Assembly: GCA_964467455.1 (NCBI GenBank)
Contig: CAYXQJ010000034.1
Location: 1 to 32,855, forward strand
Direction: 5' to 3'
Source: OLB6 sp964467455
GTDB taxonomy: Bacteria; Bacteroidota; Ignavibacteria; Kapaibacteriales; Kapaibacteriaceae
DNA: 32,855 nt
A program made the position numbers and the translations under genes. Under the pieces are notes generated by a model. It was not told the origin of the DNA and ran no database searches. It saw nothing but the letters and a program-made list of their open reading frames with translations. This document shows, piece after piece, positions 15,009-22,905 of this stretch; position 1 is the first letter of the stretch; the number at the start of each line of letters is the position of its first letter.

Positions 15009-17120
15009 CTAGGGAACAAGGGTCAACCTCCCCCTGTTGTTCCACGTAACGTTGACATCTCTCGTGGTGACGATGCCGTTCAAGTCGGTGTCGAAGACGG
15101 TGTAGGACTCTAGGTTGCGGTTGTCCCAGACGAGGTTGTAGTCGGCGCGATCGATCTCAGATCCAAAATTGGCTTCACCGGCGATGAGGCCGAACCAGCG
15201 GCGTCCCGATCCGTCGGTACCAATGAGTTTCTGAGATGCGGCACCGCCAAAGACGCCGACACCAGTGGTGAAGTCGACGACGTAACCGATGTTCCCCCGG
15301 TTGACGAGGATCTTGTCTTCTGTGATCGCCGCGAGGTGGTTGCGGTGACGCACAGCGATGTTATACAATCCTGCCGGAATGCCGGCAATGATCCGAGGGC
15401 GCAGCGTTTGTGGATCGAGCATTCGACCGTCCTTTGTTAGGAGCAGTGTCTCGATGAGTTTTGGTGCTTCCGTAGTTGAGGGCGACGTGCGAAACTCGAC
15501 CGTCACCCAGTCTACAATGCTGTCACCGATAGCCACAGCGGTATCGAGTGTTCGATCGGGGTCGAGCGAGTATGGATAGATGTTCGGTGCCGTGGTTGGC
15601 AAGATTCCTCTGGACGCAAGGTCTGTGGCCATGACCGGCGTGAAATTCTCCCCATACGTGCGCAAGGGACCTTCCAAAAAGACCCTTGTGTTCAGGACCC
15701 ACACCGGACCGGTAGCCAGGCCGATAGCAAAGTCACCGTTCGACCTGACGAATTGTGTCGTAGAGTAGCGCCAGACTTCAGGATTCGTCACTGCCGTTTG
15801 TGTTGGCATTTGCGACAAACCATACTCTTCGTAGCTCGTGCCATCGTAGCGCATCAGGACGAGATCTTGCTCTTGTCCTTGCAGTTGGGGGATGGTTTCG
15901 ATCGCTGAAGCAGGGGTCTCATTCGGACCCAGTTCTCGATTGCGCCAAGCATATCCGAAAGTGAGAGTAAAAGTACTGTCGGCCACAACACTTCCATCTG
16001 AAGAGCGCGCTTGCATCTGAAGGTAGCGATTGACTTTAAATGTGATGTCCGTTAACGGAAGCGGCGTTGTTTGCGGCATACTACGCAGTGCCCATTGCTG
16101 CACTTCACCGCGCTCGGCTGCTGGAAAGTACACAGTGGTATTAGCATTGTTCATCACCAGCGTTTGATCGCTAGGGATATTCGTTCGCACCATTGTGCCG
16201 ATGATCTCCGGCCATAGTCCGTCATACCTCGGGTCAATGGTGTTGGTGTACAATAACTCGTGCTGCGACGTTGGCGACTCTTCAGTATAGATGTGTCCTC
16301 GGAGGATCAGTGAGTCGTTGACGTACAGATTCCACGGCAACATCACACCGGCTGTGTCATCTTGCACCAGGTGGCCAATTGCTGACGGATCACGAGCCAT
16401 CTCGCCCCCTCCCAGCATCAGGGAGTCGCCATAATATCGAAGGTTGTAGGTGCTGTCCCACCGTGGCTCATTGTCAAGTGAACCAAGATCATCTCGCCAT
16501 ATCCATGAATGCGGTTGCATTCTGAGGTTGTCTGAAACCGTATTCGAGAGATTTCCGGATTGAAGATCAAGTCGTTCATGGATCCTCAAGTCGGCGCTCC
16601 TCGTCATTGATGCACCGGCTGGATTATTCAGTTCAAGTACCGGCACCAATCCCGTTCCAGAGACTTCTTGTGGTTCTGTTCCTCTTAACACCAGAGTCCC
16701 ATAGCGGTGTCCGGGATTGATGACGCCGTAGTGACGTACCTCACGGTTTGCTTGGATATAGGAGTTAGGAATGAGGTCGAAGACGACATTTGAGTCAAGA
16801 GACCAGAAGAGTGAGTCTGCGATCACCGGCCGCGATGGATCGAACATCCGTTTGACACTTCGTCCGGCAAAGTGCAGATTCATGTAGGTTCGATGTGCGA
16901 CCTGTTGAGAGTCCTGTGCGTCTCGTTCATACCGAACAGTACCACCAACAGTGTCTTGGACGATGGAAGCATCGCTTCGAATGCGGATCGTACCGCTGTT
17001 ATGGATCATGCCGTCGCTCTGGAGAAGTGTCTTCTGACCATAGAGAGAAACGGTCGACAGACTCATCAGGAGAGCCGCTACATAGGCGACACGTAGTAGT
17101 ATGTGCCCCCGACCTATCAT
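15009..17120 (-). CDS. Secreted adhesin-like protein with C-terminal Ca-binding (dockerin-like) motif
   Basis: 703 aa, ATG 17120 overlapping the preceding stop (ATGA). Signal peptide: LLRVAYVAALLMSLSTVSLYGQ. The mature N-terminus (SDGMIHNSGTIRIRSDASI) is clearly related to that of the next upstream gene product (TTGTVRNNGTIRFRSDTGK), so the two are paralogs. The middle is a long beta-rich, Asn/Gly/Thr-rich region typical of parallel-beta surface proteins. The C-terminus has DTDLNGIVTTRDVNVTW: D-x-D-x-N-G-x-V-x-x-x-D spacing as in EF-hand/dockerin calcium loops, then NNRGRLTLVP. No classical T9SS CTD is obvious, so this last module may be an alternative anchor or export signal. Function unknown. 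Confidence 0.75.
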   Translation of the reverse strand: MIGRGHILLRVAYVAALLMSLSTVSLYGQKTLLQSDGMIHNSGTIRIRSDASIVQDTVGGTVRYERDAQDSQQVAHRTYMNLHFAGRSVKRMFDPSRPVIADSLFWSLDSNVVFDLIPNSYIQANREVRHYGVINPGHRYGTLVLRGTEPQEVSGTGLVPVLELNNPAGASMTRSADLRIHERLDLQSGNLSNTVSDNLRMQPHSWIWRDDLGSLDNEPRWDSTYNLRYYGDSLMLGGGEMARDPSAIGHLVQDDTAGVMLPWNLYVNDSLILRGHIYTEESPTSQHELLYTNTIDPRYDGLWPEIIGTMVRTNIPSDQTLVMNNANTTVYFPAAERGEVQQWALRSMPQTTPLPLTDITFKVNRYLQMQARSSDGSVVADSTFTLTFGYAWRNRELGPNETPASAIETIPQLQGQEQDLVLMRYDGTSYEEYGLSQMPTQTAVTNPEVWRYSTTQFVRSNGDFAIGLATGPVWVLNTRVFLEGPLRTYGENFTPVMATDLASRGILPTTAPNIYPYSLDPDRTLDTAVAIGDSIVDWVTVEFRTSPSTTEAPKLIETLLLTKDGRMLDPQTLRPRIIAGIPAGLYNIAVRHRNHLAAITEDKILVNRGNIGYVVDFTTGVGVFGGAASQKLIGTDGSGRRWFGLIAGEANFGSEIDRADYNLVWDNRNLESYTVFDTDLNGIVTTRDVNVTWNNRGRLTLVP

Positions 17121-19225
17121 GGCAATCCTACCTGCAATGTTCCTGCATTGATCACGGTCGCTCCCGGCTGAATCAAAAGATTCGGAGTTGTGAAGTCCGA
17201 ACCATAGTACACTAGGAGTCCACCATCAATGTCGACTGCTGATTGATCCAACACAGATACAGGGACAAGTGTTGGGGCACCTCGCTGATTCACAAGATTC
17301 ACTGTGGCGTCAGGGACTAGAGAAAAGGTATTCCACACTCCCGGTGCTTCGTAGCCGAACAAGAGCGCAGAGTTTGGAGTAGCGCCGATCGTCACACTCA
17401 TAGCCATAGAATCCGGCCATGCTTCTCTGAATGCGTAGTTGTCGTTTGCTCGTACAAAGCCCGTGTGCACGGTAAACCCGTCAATGATCACCCGGTCGTC
17501 TGGCTCGGGTTCGCGCGCTTCGTCCCAGGTGAACGGATTGCTCCATCGTCCGGAGGCAATGGCGCGCATGGTATCCCGTGCGGCACGTAGCAGAATGTCG
17601 TTGCCATGATCAATGCGCAAATTGTCGGGACCCAGGTTCTGAACACCTACCAACTCCAAGTAAGCGATGCCGCTGCTTTGTGCGATCAGACGACGATCAT
17701 ATGTAGGCGGCACCGTGGGGTTGAGTTTGATGCTGCGCTCATTAGGAGCCGGGTAGGCATTATACATTTTCAGCAGTCGTTCTGCAGTCGATGGCACCCA
17801 CGTTCCCGGGATGTCATCTGCTTTATACCCAACACGGATAGTGGCTTTGTAGTCACCGGTGTGCGTAACCGTGATCTTTCGGAATATGTCCGTAGTTGGG
17901 TTGTAGTCATTTGGACGTGTATTAGGTCGCACATCCATTGTGAACTCTTGTGGCAGCGTAACAAACGTTGCACGCGTCTCTTCGTTGTTATAGGTGTATG
18001 ACGAGCTGATCTCTGCCGTTCTAAGATCGCGTCTCATGGCACCAATGACTTCGGCATTGTTCGTGTATCGTGCCAGGCCGGTTGTCATCGACAACGTGTT
18101 TGGCATGATCACAATGTTCGTATCCATTACGGTAAGGTCACCGGCAAGATAGACATCGCCGTTACCGTTCTTGACGGTGTTCCTGGTTAGCAGATTGCCG
18201 TACGGCGTGGTTGGCGATGTTGCTTGAATGATCTGTGGATCTTGCGAACCAGCATACTCCACGAGTGATGAGATCGAGAACGTATCGTTCGTCAGAGGTG
18301 CGTATTGATTTCGAAACTCTCCTAGCACGAGTAAGTGTGTGCTATCGCCCATGAGAACATTCGCGTTCTGATCATTTGACGTCTGTAAGACATAGGTGGG
18401 GTAAATGATCACGGTATCTGAGAGATCACTCACTCGAAATGCACCGTTGACAACCTGTACATCTGCTCGAAGGTGTGTAACTCCCCAACCTGTGGACTGC
18501 CTACCTCCGGCCACGATCGTTATCGGCGCATGAACGTAGGAGTCCGATCCCCATGTAAAGTCTCCTTCAACAGTGAGAGGAGAGACGGTATCGTTATAGA
18601 AACGTCCGTCCATTCGCACTTCCATCCCGCTTGTAACGATCTTGGGGCCATTGATCAACGTAAGGTTGTTGTAGCGGTCAGTTGTCCCGCTCAATCCCTT
18701 CTCTTGCATGATGTATTGCTGTTGGGTTCCGTCATAAAAGAAGGTTCCACTGTACGTTCTTGGTCCGGAGAGAAAGATCGAATATTCGTCGCCCACAAAA
18801 ACACTGTCCGGAATCCACTTTGCAGAGCTATCGCTCATCTCCAAGTTCGTATACCAACGTACTTGAATGTTTTGTCGAACAGGGAGAGGCTTAGCGTATC
18901 GCACCATGCCTGGCACACGCCACTGAGGGGATTGTCCGAGTGCGGTCGTGTTCTTCGTGTTTCCATTGAGATCGGAAAACGCATTGTCAGAACCGGCAAA
19001 CTCAATGACGCTATTGGTAATGTTTGCCAATGGCGCATCGTTCTTGTACTTGCCCGTATCGCTGCGGAATCGGATCGTCCCGTTGTTACGGACAGTACCT
19101 GTTGTCCGGTTCTCTAAGTGCTGCCCGTGGAGAACAGATTGCACGGCGAGCAGGACGAAGCATGTCGAAACGAGCAGCTTAGGTACTGTGCTGGACAGAT
19201 CAAGATGGTAGACGGGTAGGCGCAT
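17117..19225 (-). CDS. Secreted adhesin-like protein, paralog of the next gene
   Basis: 702 aa from ATG 19225 (GTG 19237 would add four residues). The signal peptide carries a long n-region (MRLPVYHLDLSSTVPK, then LLVSTCFVLLAVQSVLHGQ). Repeating 'N/D-G-x-hydrophobic-x-N' strands suggest a parallel-beta solenoid. Near residue 580 the segment GRWSNPFTWDEAREPEPDD .. VIIDGFTVHTG looks like the G8-like 'sGxWsxpxTWxxxxxPxxxDxVxI' pattern of surface proteins. It ends in a beta-helix-like stretch (LLIQPGATVINAGTLQVGLP) without a T9SS CTD. The gene is flanked by a 126-aa gene 18 bp upstream and overlaps the 703-aa paralog by 4 bp. Probable adhesin or fibre component; the specific function is not known. 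Confidence 0.75.
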   Translation of the reverse strand: MRLPVYHLDLSSTVPKLLVSTCFVLLAVQSVLHGQHLENRTTGTVRNNGTIRFRSDTGKYKNDAPLANITNSVIEFAGSDNAFSDLNGNTKNTTALGQSPQWRVPGMVRYAKPLPVRQNIQVRWYTNLEMSDSSAKWIPDSVFVGDEYSIFLSGPRTYSGTFFYDGTQQQYIMQEKGLSGTTDRYNNLTLINGPKIVTSGMEVRMDGRFYNDTVSPLTVEGDFTWGSDSYVHAPITIVAGGRQSTGWGVTHLRADVQVVNGAFRVSDLSDTVIIYPTYVLQTSNDQNANVLMGDSTHLLVLGEFRNQYAPLTNDTFSISSLVEYAGSQDPQIIQATSPTTPYGNLLTRNTVKNGNGDVYLAGDLTVMDTNIVIMPNTLSMTTGLARYTNNAEVIGAMRRDLRTAEISSSYTYNNEETRATFVTLPQEFTMDVRPNTRPNDYNPTTDIFRKITVTHTGDYKATIRVGYKADDIPGTWVPSTAERLLKMYNAYPAPNERSIKLNPTVPPTYDRRLIAQSSGIAYLELVGVQNLGPDNLRIDHGNDILLRAARDTMRAIASGRWSNPFTWDEAREPEPDDRVIIDGFTVHTGFVRANDNYAFREAWPDSMAMSVTIGATPNSALLFGYEAPGVWNTFSLVPDATVNLVNQRGAPTLVPVSVLDQSAVDIDGGLLVYYGSDFTTPNLLIQPGATVINAGTLQVGLP

Positions 19226-19243
19226 ATCACAAGGCACTGCACA

Positions 19244-19624
19244 CTATGGCTTGCCAATATTGATCTCCCCATCGTTGTTAAGTTGACCGTCGTTATAGAT
19301 CGACCCCTCCACCGTTAGCACACCTGGGCGGTAGCGCCAGCATGTTCCAAGTTGGGTGATCGACAAGTCGCCGGTGATAAGGCCTCGTGCATCTTTGAAC
19401 AGGTATAGGCCTCCGGCATTCACATTGACATTGCCTTCAACCGTAAACCGACTCAGATCGAGGGCATCGATACGCCCGGCGGTGATCTCAACGCCGCCGC
19501 TCACGAACAGCACACCTCCCCCTGTGACGGTGACATTCGCCCCTTGCAGAAAGAGTGTTTGTGCCGTTGACGTGGCAATGCCACTTAACAGCACAAAGAA
19601 TATGACGGTGATGCGTGAGATCAT
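19244..19624 (-). CDS. Small secreted beta-helix-like protein
   Basis: 126 aa, ATG 19624, signal peptide MISRITVIFFVLLSGIATSTAQ. The mature ~104 residues are regularly spaced valine/glycine beta-turn repeats (LQGANVTVTGGGVLFVSGGVEITAG .. VEGNVNVNAGG .. VEGSIYNDGQLNNDGEINIG), consistent with a short parallel beta-helix. The N-D-G-x-I ending resembles the N-terminal strands of the two 700-aa proteins encoded downstream. It lies 3 bp after the stop of the 537-aa gene, with AGGAA directly before the ATG. It may be a cap or minor subunit of the surface structure, by position only. Confidence 0.7.
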   Translation of the reverse strand: MISRITVIFFVLLSGIATSTAQTLFLQGANVTVTGGGVLFVSGGVEITAGRIDALDLSRFTVEGNVNVNAGGLYLFKDARGLITGDLSITQLGTCWRYRPGVLTVEGSIYNDGQLNNDGEINIGKP

Positions 19625-19627
19625 TTC

Positions 19628-21241
19628 CTAGTTGTCGCTCCTAAAGAGTTCAACCCATTCCGTGTTTGCGCTATCCCAAACGAGGGTGATAGTATCACCG
19701 TCCTGCAGGGTGTCGTCACCATTTAGTGTGAGATTACCCGTCTCAACCAGTTCAATTCCGTTACCCGCGGTTCCGGCAACACAACGAATAATGATCCGTG
19801 CGCCGTCAGTTGTGCCATTCGGCAACGATATCGTTCGATTGGCGGGGGTGTCGTTGCTGTTGATACGAAGGTACGTGACCCCTTCAACGTTAGCTGTAGT
19901 TAGCGTAGTATTGTCAGCGGTAACGTTCACGGTTGCCGATGAATTTGAGAACGGGGTTACCCACTCCAGCGTGGCCGTAGTAGTGGTTGCACCGGATGCG
20001 ATCCTCAATACCTGTCCTGCGGCACCGATCTGGTCCGGCAACGTGTACGTGTTGTTTCGTCCACCCGCTGTCGATGAGGGGGCTCGGAACGATACATAGT
20101 TTGTGCTTCCACCCGGAAAATCTCCTTCTGTGTTGTAGGCCTCGTAGAATCGCAGTTCACGAGTCGTATTGTCGTTATTCGCGATCCATAGATTCGCGTT
20201 GGCGACCACAAACACATTTGGTTCGGAAACTGACATCGACGTTCCGGATGTGTTGTAGGCAAACGTGCCTGTTGCCGTTGATGTCAGTGTCATGTTGCGT
20301 CCCCCGGGAATCACGCTGTATTCACCTGCGGTTCGGTTAAGATATCCACCGCCGACGAATGCATACGCACCAGTGGCTCTGTTGGACAATCCACCGATGA
20401 CGGCAGCATATTTGGCTTGGGCTCGATTGTCGGAACCACCGCCAACAACTGCTGCGGTGTCTGAAGCAATATTGATGGCACCGCCGCCGATCATCGCATA
20501 CGGTCCGGAAACGTTGTTGTCATCTCCCCCACCAATAAAACCGTATGGGCCACTGAGCGTATGGTCTAGTCCGCCACCCAGAAATGAGTAGTCTGCATTT
20601 GCCGATACTCTATGACCGTGGCCACCACCAACGCTAGCGTAATCGGCAGCGTTGATGATATCGTGACCACATAGAATCGCCGAATACGAACCTGTTGCAA
20701 AGTTTCCGTCTCCACCACCGATCAGCGAGTACTGACCGCTCGCTGTATTGTCAAGGCCGCCGATCACAACGGAATAGTCCCCGCTGGCGGTGTTGTTTCG
20801 TCCGCCACCGATCAACGCATACTGCCCGCTGGCAGTCATGGAAGCATTAGACCGTGCTCCTTGAAAGTCGTTCGAATAATAACCCGGAGTGCCGACAATA
20901 CCGCCCACGGTGATAGAGGCCGATCTACGGATCGCACCGGTCGTTGTCGAAACCAACTCAAGTGTTGGCGCACCGGCCGTGTTCCAAGCGAACTGAAAGG
21001 TGTTTGCTCCGGCCGTATTTGCAACAAGACTCTGGCCACTTTGCGAAGGTCCGGCTTGTGGCCATACAACAGTGTACGGAGTGATCGTCGACAACGGAGG
21101 TGCTAGCGTAATGACAATGCCTGGCTCGGACTCACGCTCAATGCGTATCTCTTGAAACGTCACCTGAGAGTTCTGCGCAGTCAAAGCAACCGGCACAAGC
21201 ACGATCGCGATCCAAAGTGAGAGTGTTATCACGGACTTCAT
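19628..21241 (-). CDS. Fibre protein with YadA/Hep_Hag-like head repeats
   Basis: 537 aa from ATG 21241, fixed by GGAG six bases upstream (a TTG at 21253 is possible but lacks this). Signal peptide MKSVITLSLWIAIVLVPVALTAQ. Module order: an N-terminal 'PYTVVWP..GQSLVA' module (~15-85), then about twelve ~15-residue repeats of the form (T/A)ASGxYSxIGGGxxN (~130-310) as in the heads of trimeric autotransporters. A 'NNTYTLPDQIGAAGQVL..LEW' connector (~390-420) follows, then a C-terminal ~110-residue cap ending DTITLVWD..EWVELFRSDN. There is no YadA beta-barrel anchor, stalk or S74 peptidase domain. It is probably a trimeric, surface-exposed fibre subunit or tip. Confidence 0.85.
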   Translation of the reverse strand: MKSVITLSLWIAIVLVPVALTAQNSQVTFQEIRIERESEPGIVITLAPPLSTITPYTVVWPQAGPSQSGQSLVANTAGANTFQFAWNTAGAPTLELVSTTTGAIRRSASITVGGIVGTPGYYSNDFQGARSNASMTASGQYALIGGGRNNTASGDYSVVIGGLDNTASGQYSLIGGGDGNFATGSYSAILCGHDIINAADYASVGGGHGHRVSANADYSFLGGGLDHTLSGPYGFIGGGDDNNVSGPYAMIGGGAINIASDTAAVVGGGSDNRAQAKYAAVIGGLSNRATGAYAFVGGGYLNRTAGEYSVIPGGRNMTLTSTATGTFAYNTSGTSMSVSEPNVFVVANANLWIANNDNTTRELRFYEAYNTEGDFPGGSTNYVSFRAPSSTAGGRNNTYTLPDQIGAAGQVLRIASGATTTTATLEWVTPFSNSSATVNVTADNTTLTTANVEGVTYLRINSNDTPANRTISLPNGTTDGARIIIRCVAGTAGNGIELVETGNLTLNGDDTLQDGDTITLVWDSANTEWVELFRSDN

Positions 21242-21247
21242 ATCAGA

Positions 21248-21251
21248 CTCC
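21248..21251 (-). promoter_or_regulatory. Ribosome binding site deciding the start at 21241
   Basis: GGAG on the minus strand, then six bases (TCTGAT) and ATG at 21241. It supports the ATG over the TTG at 21253, which would place the site inside the coding sequence. Confidence 0.65.
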
Positions 21252-21253
21252 AA

Positions 21254-22891
21254 TTAGTTATCTGAGCGGCCGACTTCGATCCATTCCGAAGACGTGCCAT
21301 CCCATACAAGTGTGATAGTATCAAAACGTGTAAGGTCCACGGACCCTGTGCCGGCAAGATTGAGATTTGCGTCTGAGTCAAACATGCGTACACCTCTCGA
21401 AGACTGACTTCCATAAACTCGAATGTAAACAACAGCACCGTCAACTGTTCCGTCTGACAATCTGAGAGTTCGATTACTGGGGGAGCTGCTCGGATTGACC
21501 TTCACGAAGGTCTCTGGATTTAGACTAGATGCACTGATCGTAGTGGTCGAATTGGTCGCTGAGACAGAAACCACTGAATTGGTCAACACGTCTTGCCACG
21601 ACAATGTCGCCTCCGTCGTCGAGGGAGCCGGCGAACTGGCGACCCCTAACACACCTTGGATCGTGGTCGGGATCTGATCAGGTAGGGTGTATGTAGTGTT
21701 GATACCGTTCAGCGTTGAGGTCGGCGCTACAAGTTGCACCCAGTTAACAGTTGATGGGAAGGTACCTGAGCTGCTGTACGCCTCGAAGAATAGCACACCT
21801 GTAGGCGTACCACTATTGTTGGCCATCCACAACGTCGCATTGTTCACAACGAACTGATCAGGTGTTGTTAGCGAGATCGACCTGTCGGAGCCATTAAAAA
21901 TGAAGGAATCTCCCCCGGCGCTTGTGATCGTCGATTTGCGTCCACCAACTGATGTTGCATAGGTTCCGGACACAACATTGTCATACCCTCCGAGTACTGT
22001 TGCGTAGCTGGCACGTACCTCATTCGCTTCACCACCGCCGATGGTACCAGGTCTGTCGTTTGAATTGCTCGTGACGACGATGTTTCCTTTGCCGCCCATC
22101 ACAAGACTCTCGTCTCCGGTAACATCATTTAACAAGCCGCACAAAACGGTGGCGTCATCACCAGTCACTTCATTCTGATAGCCCCCAATGATCGTTGCTC
22201 GCGTCGCTCCGGTGACGTTTTGGTAGCCGCCCATGATCGACTGTCGCCACAACTCTGTGGTGATGTCGTTGTCGTAGCCACCCATGATCGTATGCTCATA
22301 TCCTGTTGCCTGATTGGAGTAGCCGCCCATGATGCCGCTTCGCCAACCATCACCAGTCTGATAGTTGTTGCTACCACCAATGATCAAAGACCAATATTCC
22401 TCCGAGACATTCGAGAGTCCGCCGGCCACCACGGTGGCCGTATCGCCCGTCCGATTGTTTCTACCTCCAAGGATCAGCGAGTAGTTGCCGGCCGCTGTTT
22501 GTGTTGGAGAGGTACGTGCACCCATAAAGTCGTATGATGCATAACCAGGGGTACCGATCGTCGTTGAGTCCTGATGAGCGATCTTCTTTCTGCGCACATT
22601 ATACGTAAGAGGGTCTACGATCTCCATCACGGCCGTGGCGCTATACATCCAATTCAGCTGGATGGGATTTGTTCCGATCGCGATCAACTCTTGTCCGGAC
22701 TCTGGTGGTCGGTCCGGAAGATGGAGGGTATATGGCACGATCGGCGCCGATGGCGGATTCAAGGTCATGTACACCCCCGGCTGATCTGCGCGTTCGATAT
22801 TGATCGTCTGAAACGTGTTCTGATCATTCTGCGCATGCGCCTGCCCAAACGTCGCAAGCGCCAAGATCGAGATGTAGATTCGCCATTTCAT
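21254..22891 (-). CDS. Fibre protein with divergent YadA/Hep_Hag-like head repeats
   Basis: 545 aa from ATG 22891, preceded by AGGTG at four bases. A longer frame to 22936 overlaps the previous gene and hides the signal peptide. Signal peptide MKWRIYISILALATFGQAHAQ. It has the same architecture as the next gene downstream: N-terminal QNTFQTINIERADQPGVYM .. PYTLHLPDRPPESGQEL, then head repeats (YSLILGGRNNRTG, MGGYSNQATG, IMGGYDNDIT, VLGGYDNVVSG), a 'NTTYTLPDQIPTT' connector and a C-terminal cap ending DTITLVWDG..EWIEVGRSDN. The repeats contain Trp and Arg insertions (EEYWSLIIGG, DGWRSGIMGG) not seen in the paralog, so it may have a different binding surface. Confidence 0.85.
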   Translation of the reverse strand: MKWRIYISILALATFGQAHAQNDQNTFQTINIERADQPGVYMTLNPPSAPIVPYTLHLPDRPPESGQELIAIGTNPIQLNWMYSATAVMEIVDPLTYNVRRKKIAHQDSTTIGTPGYASYDFMGARTSPTQTAAGNYSLILGGRNNRTGDTATVVAGGLSNVSEEYWSLIIGGSNNYQTGDGWRSGIMGGYSNQATGYEHTIMGGYDNDITTELWRQSIMGGYQNVTGATRATIIGGYQNEVTGDDATVLCGLLNDVTGDESLVMGGKGNIVVTSNSNDRPGTIGGGEANEVRASYATVLGGYDNVVSGTYATSVGGRKSTITSAGGDSFIFNGSDRSISLTTPDQFVVNNATLWMANNSGTPTGVLFFEAYSSSGTFPSTVNWVQLVAPTSTLNGINTTYTLPDQIPTTIQGVLGVASSPAPSTTEATLSWQDVLTNSVVSVSATNSTTTISASSLNPETFVKVNPSSSPSNRTLRLSDGTVDGAVVYIRVYGSQSSRGVRMFDSDANLNLAGTGSVDLTRFDTITLVWDGTSSEWIEVGRSDN

Positions 22892-22905
22892 GATACACCT
22901 ATGCA

